The notes beneath the pieces are model-generated. The model worked only from the letters and a program-made list of their open reading frames with translations, did not search any database and was not told the DNA's origin. From Odontocerum albicorne (lineage: Eukaryota; Arthropoda; Insecta; Trichoptera; Odontoceridae), in the NCBI GenBank assembly GCA_949825065.1, contig OX463862.1:14937592-15001591 (forward strand): a stretch of DNA of 64,000 nt, in the 5' to 3' direction. A program made the position numbers and the translations under genes. Of this stretch, positions 61,571-64,000 are shown in pieces (position 1 is the first letter of the stretch; each line of letters starts with the position of its first letter).

Positions 61571-62277
61571 GGCTACAGTAACAACCTTGTTCCTTTTATC
61601 ATTAATTATGATGTTTTAATAAAATTCCTTCCAATCCATCCCTGATGGGGAATCACCTGTGACCGTATGTAAGAATGATGTAAAAATTACTCATTGGATC
61701 AAATCGAAAGTGGTTTGTGTCAAGATTTTTTTCCATCCACCGTTGTACGATGCCGCTCAGGTGCTGACATGATGCAGCCGTTCTTTGGATGTTATGCGCT
61801 GGTCGCGTGCCACCGTCAATTGCTGCAGAAATGCCGCATTTAGTGATGCTTCTTAGTTTGCGATAAGTCGTCTTAGGTAATCAACACATCCATGCACGTT
61901 GTACGATACTGTATTACATCCTCGTTGGCAATCTCTTTTAATCAACCAGAAATATTTTAAATAGACTTTAAGTTAAAACTGGGCCAAACATATCATACAC
62001 CATCCGTGCGTCTCGTAGTTCATACGTAAGCATCGTGATTCCTACAATATGATAGCCCTTGACGACTTCTCTCCATCCCCATCCCTACCGTTAGCCATCA
62101 ACCTTTTTGCATTAAGATTGGCTTCAGTTAGATATCAACTGAAATCCATGTACCTTACATAGATATTTACGAGTACACATACATTTTCAAATTTACATGT
62201 TACCTACCTATCCCTTTCACTGAATCATTCCCTTCCCTTTTGCGCAATCTTTTTTCTTTTTTAATTGGCTTTAATTT
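61571..62277. other. Mostly unrecognised
   Basis: 61920-61985 holds a minus-strand SINE 3' piece (GGCAATCTCTTTTAATCAAC + CAGAAATATTTTAAA). TACGAGTA at 62168-62175. GC-richer 61730-61860 has no convincing frame. Confidence 0.45.
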
Positions 62278-62700
62278 ATTTATTTATTTAACACTTTTAT
62301 TGCAAATACAATCTGTCGGGCATATTGCCAGACGGCAATCTCTTCCAACCAACCAGACAAAATTAAATGAAGCAAGTTACATGGTTGCATAAATCATTCA
62401 AATGAATATCCATCCCCACGAAATCCATAAACACATACGTGAGCATATGCCCACGAACCCCATAAAGACGGACAATCACCTGAACATTCTTTTTCATATA
62501 AAGTGAGATATCATCAATCAAAAGGAAAGGAAGGGATGGTGGAGAGGAAAGGAAAATAAAAATCAGGAATTAAACACGTTATTTCACCAACTAGAAATTA
62601 ACAGTTTTTTCAGTCGCTTCTTAAAGCATGCCAAGGACGGAGCGAGTCTTATTTTGGTTTGTAACTGATTCCAGAGCCTCACTGCAATTTAATATTTTAT
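62278..62700 (-). mobile_element. LINE-A 3' end, minus strand
   Basis: Plus-strand order: (ATTT)n, AACACTTTTATTGCAAATAC, AATCTGTCGGGCATATTGCC, GGCAATCTCTTCCAACCAAC, CATATAAAGTGAGATATCAT, then the coding end AAGCATGCCAAGGACGG, GGTTTGTAACTGATTCCAG and AGCCTCACTGCA. About 90 bp (62400-62490) with CCCACGAACCCCATAAAG is not in other copies and may be a small insertion. Confidence 0.8.
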
Positions 62701-62747
62701 ACAATTATAAACTCAATAAATGTGAACAGAAATCGTCAAAAATATAA

Positions 62748-62767
62748 ACACACACACACACACACAA
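62748..62767. repeat. (CA)n microsatellite
   Basis: An uninterrupted run of about nine to ten CA units. Short dinucleotide repeat, no associated gene. Confidence 0.95.
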
Positions 62768-63084
62768 CTCAGGCACTAGACAGAGAGAACAGCACCGGGG
62801 AGGCAGAGATCTGCAGAAGCCTTGTTATAATGTGTAAATACTTAATGCTGTCAAAGTGAAAATTTCGCAAAAAGTTAAATAGATAAAAAGTATAAATATC
62901 AGCTCAAGATAAGATTCATGAATAGTTTGCTGTGAAATCTTCACGATGATATATAATGTTGGTTTTGACGCGTAAACCTGATGTGAACACGCAAACTCAT
63001 TAGTTGAACCAGTAAAGGTAACATAACACATAAATTGATTTTATAAAGAGTGTTGCAATTATTATTGTTTTAATTAAAAACTAA

Positions 63085-63180
63085 AGCCTTTTAAAATAAT
63101 AATAATAGGAAAATGTATACAGCACCGTTTAGGGAGCAGATTTTCCTCGTGGGTGCTTTAACTCGGGATCGTAAGCCTAA
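63085..63180 (+). repeat. Single copy of the hairpin-core repeat, covarying stem
   Basis: AATAATAATAGGAAAATG, TATACAGCACCGTTTAGGG, TCGTGGGTGCTTTAACTCGG. The stem here is AGCACC (63121-63126) with GGTGCT (63152-63157); other copies have AGCGCC with GGCGCT. Both sides have changed together. Confidence 0.65.
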
Positions 63181-63354
63181 AGGGTCGATTAATGGGGCTG
63201 AAGATAAGGTTGTTTCTCGGCCATGGTCTTTAATATTCAGGTATATTGAGTGGTTACCATACAAAAGTACACCATTTAAAGGGAATAACCATGATTCACA
63301 TGTCAAAGATGTGAAAAATCGTTGTAATTGCAAAATTATTTAAAAAAAAACATG

Positions 63355-63545
63355 TCGGTGTGCTCCAATCGTCTCACTTCAGGTGTGCCATCGAATTCAG
63401 TACAGTGGTTTAGCTGGTGAGTTTGCTGGTGTGCAACGGTTACTCACTTAAAAAATAAACTCCACGGCACAGCTTTACTTTGCAACTGAATTGGCATTGG
63501 AATAGCGAGAGGATCTTCGACCAAGAGGCCCATCAACGACGACTA
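63355..63545 (+). mobile_element. Family V element, 5'-truncated
   Basis: GTCGGTGTGCTCCAATCG, TCTCACTTCAGGTGTGCCAT, TTCAGTACAGTGGTTTAGCT (one VNTR unit), GTGCAACGGTTACTCACTT, AAACTCCACGGCACAGC, GGATCTTCGACCAAGAGG, CATCAACGACGACTAC. Head and spacer absent; poly-A precedes the unit. Confidence 0.75.
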
Positions 63546-63749
63546 CAATGAACATTTGCGTTTCTTCGCTCTTAATATTGTAGAAAATAGACCATTCTTG
63601 TAGACCAACTTAGAGGCTTCGATGTGTCTTCCGAGTACACTATCGCGAGGAAACCATTCCACCGACTTGTTGACTTGTTGTTCTACCTGGTTCGGTTAAC
63701 CTGCTTGCTGTTAAACATATTTCAATGCTTAACTTATTTATTCAACACA

Positions 63750-64000
63750 TCATGGTAAAACTCTCAACTTCAAGTCAGTAATACAACGTGTTTCATTCCT
63801 GACTTTTCTTTCGTCTTTACCAGCCCTTCCTTTTTCTTTAATTGATGATATCTCACTTTTACTATGTATGTTATATTGTTCATAAATTTTGTAATAATCA
63901 TTTGAATATTTTTTGCAATCATGTAACTTCCTTTATTTACTTTTGTCTGATTGGCTCGAAGAGATTGCTACTTGACAATAATCCCGCCAGATTGTTTCCA
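63750..64000 (+). mobile_element. LINE-A 3' end, running off the window
   Basis: GTCAGTAATACAACGTGTTT, CTTTAATTGATGATATCTC, ACTTTTACTATGTATGTTAT, ACTTCCTTTATTTACTTTTG, then CTCGAAGAGATTGCTACTTG + ACAATAATCCCGCC at the window end. The tail is presumably just outside. Confidence 0.8.

Overview
This window looks like repeat-rich heterochromatic or intergenic DNA from an arthropod, most likely an insect. It is strongly AT-rich (about two-thirds A+T by eye). It has no bacterial-style gene packing and no long intact ORF. It is filled with decayed non-LTR retrotransposon 3' ends, tRNA-derived SINEs, mariner and hAT deletion derivatives, MITEs and tandem arrays. No complete host gene was recognised. 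Four short stretches (12388-12484 minus, 27186-27362 plus, 47397-47690 plus, 59991-60239 plus) could be exons or exon-like fragments, at low confidence.

Layout. 1-7640 is a satellite of roughly 315-bp monomers, part of it in a higher-order arrangement that includes short inverted segments. 7641-9110 is the same satellite, badly diverged. From 9.1 kb to the end the DNA is a mosaic. I distinguish these LINE families by the C-terminal protein fragments or 3' UTRs they leave: RTE-like family D (the most numerous, both strands), A, B, C, E, F, G, H, J and a UTR-only family I. Many copies are 5'-truncated, several have target-site duplications (TSDs), and several are nested. The main SINE has a tRNA-like head and a 3' end resembling that of LINE-A, which suggests LINE-A mobilised it. 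A second dispersed element (family V) combines a tRNA-like head, a 68/70-bp VNTR and a hairpin-containing tail. Tandem arrays with units of 31, 43, 45-47, 62, 65, 68/70, about 80, 93-96 and 100-104 bp are scattered through; at least three arose inside dispersed repeats.

DNA transposons are present only as non-autonomous or broken copies: three mariner-type deletion derivatives that keep both ends (23009-23584, 52535-53297, 60518-61083), further mariner fragments, a 712-bp hAT element with TSD (36880-37591), and a fold-back MITE family (51943-52163, 56912-57113).

The most interesting signal is not a feature in the usual sense. The octamer TACGAGTA, or its complement TACTCGTA, occurs 19 times by my manual count, against roughly 2-3 expected for this composition. 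In at least five places a related repeat copy lacks exactly the extra hexamer and has a single TA instead. This is what excision of a Minos-type Tc1 element (ends 5'-CGAG, TA target) would leave, so the window appears to record repeated insertion and excision by an element no longer present in it. The species, the LINE clade names and the candidate exons are inference; the repeats, TSDs and inverted repeats were read directly.
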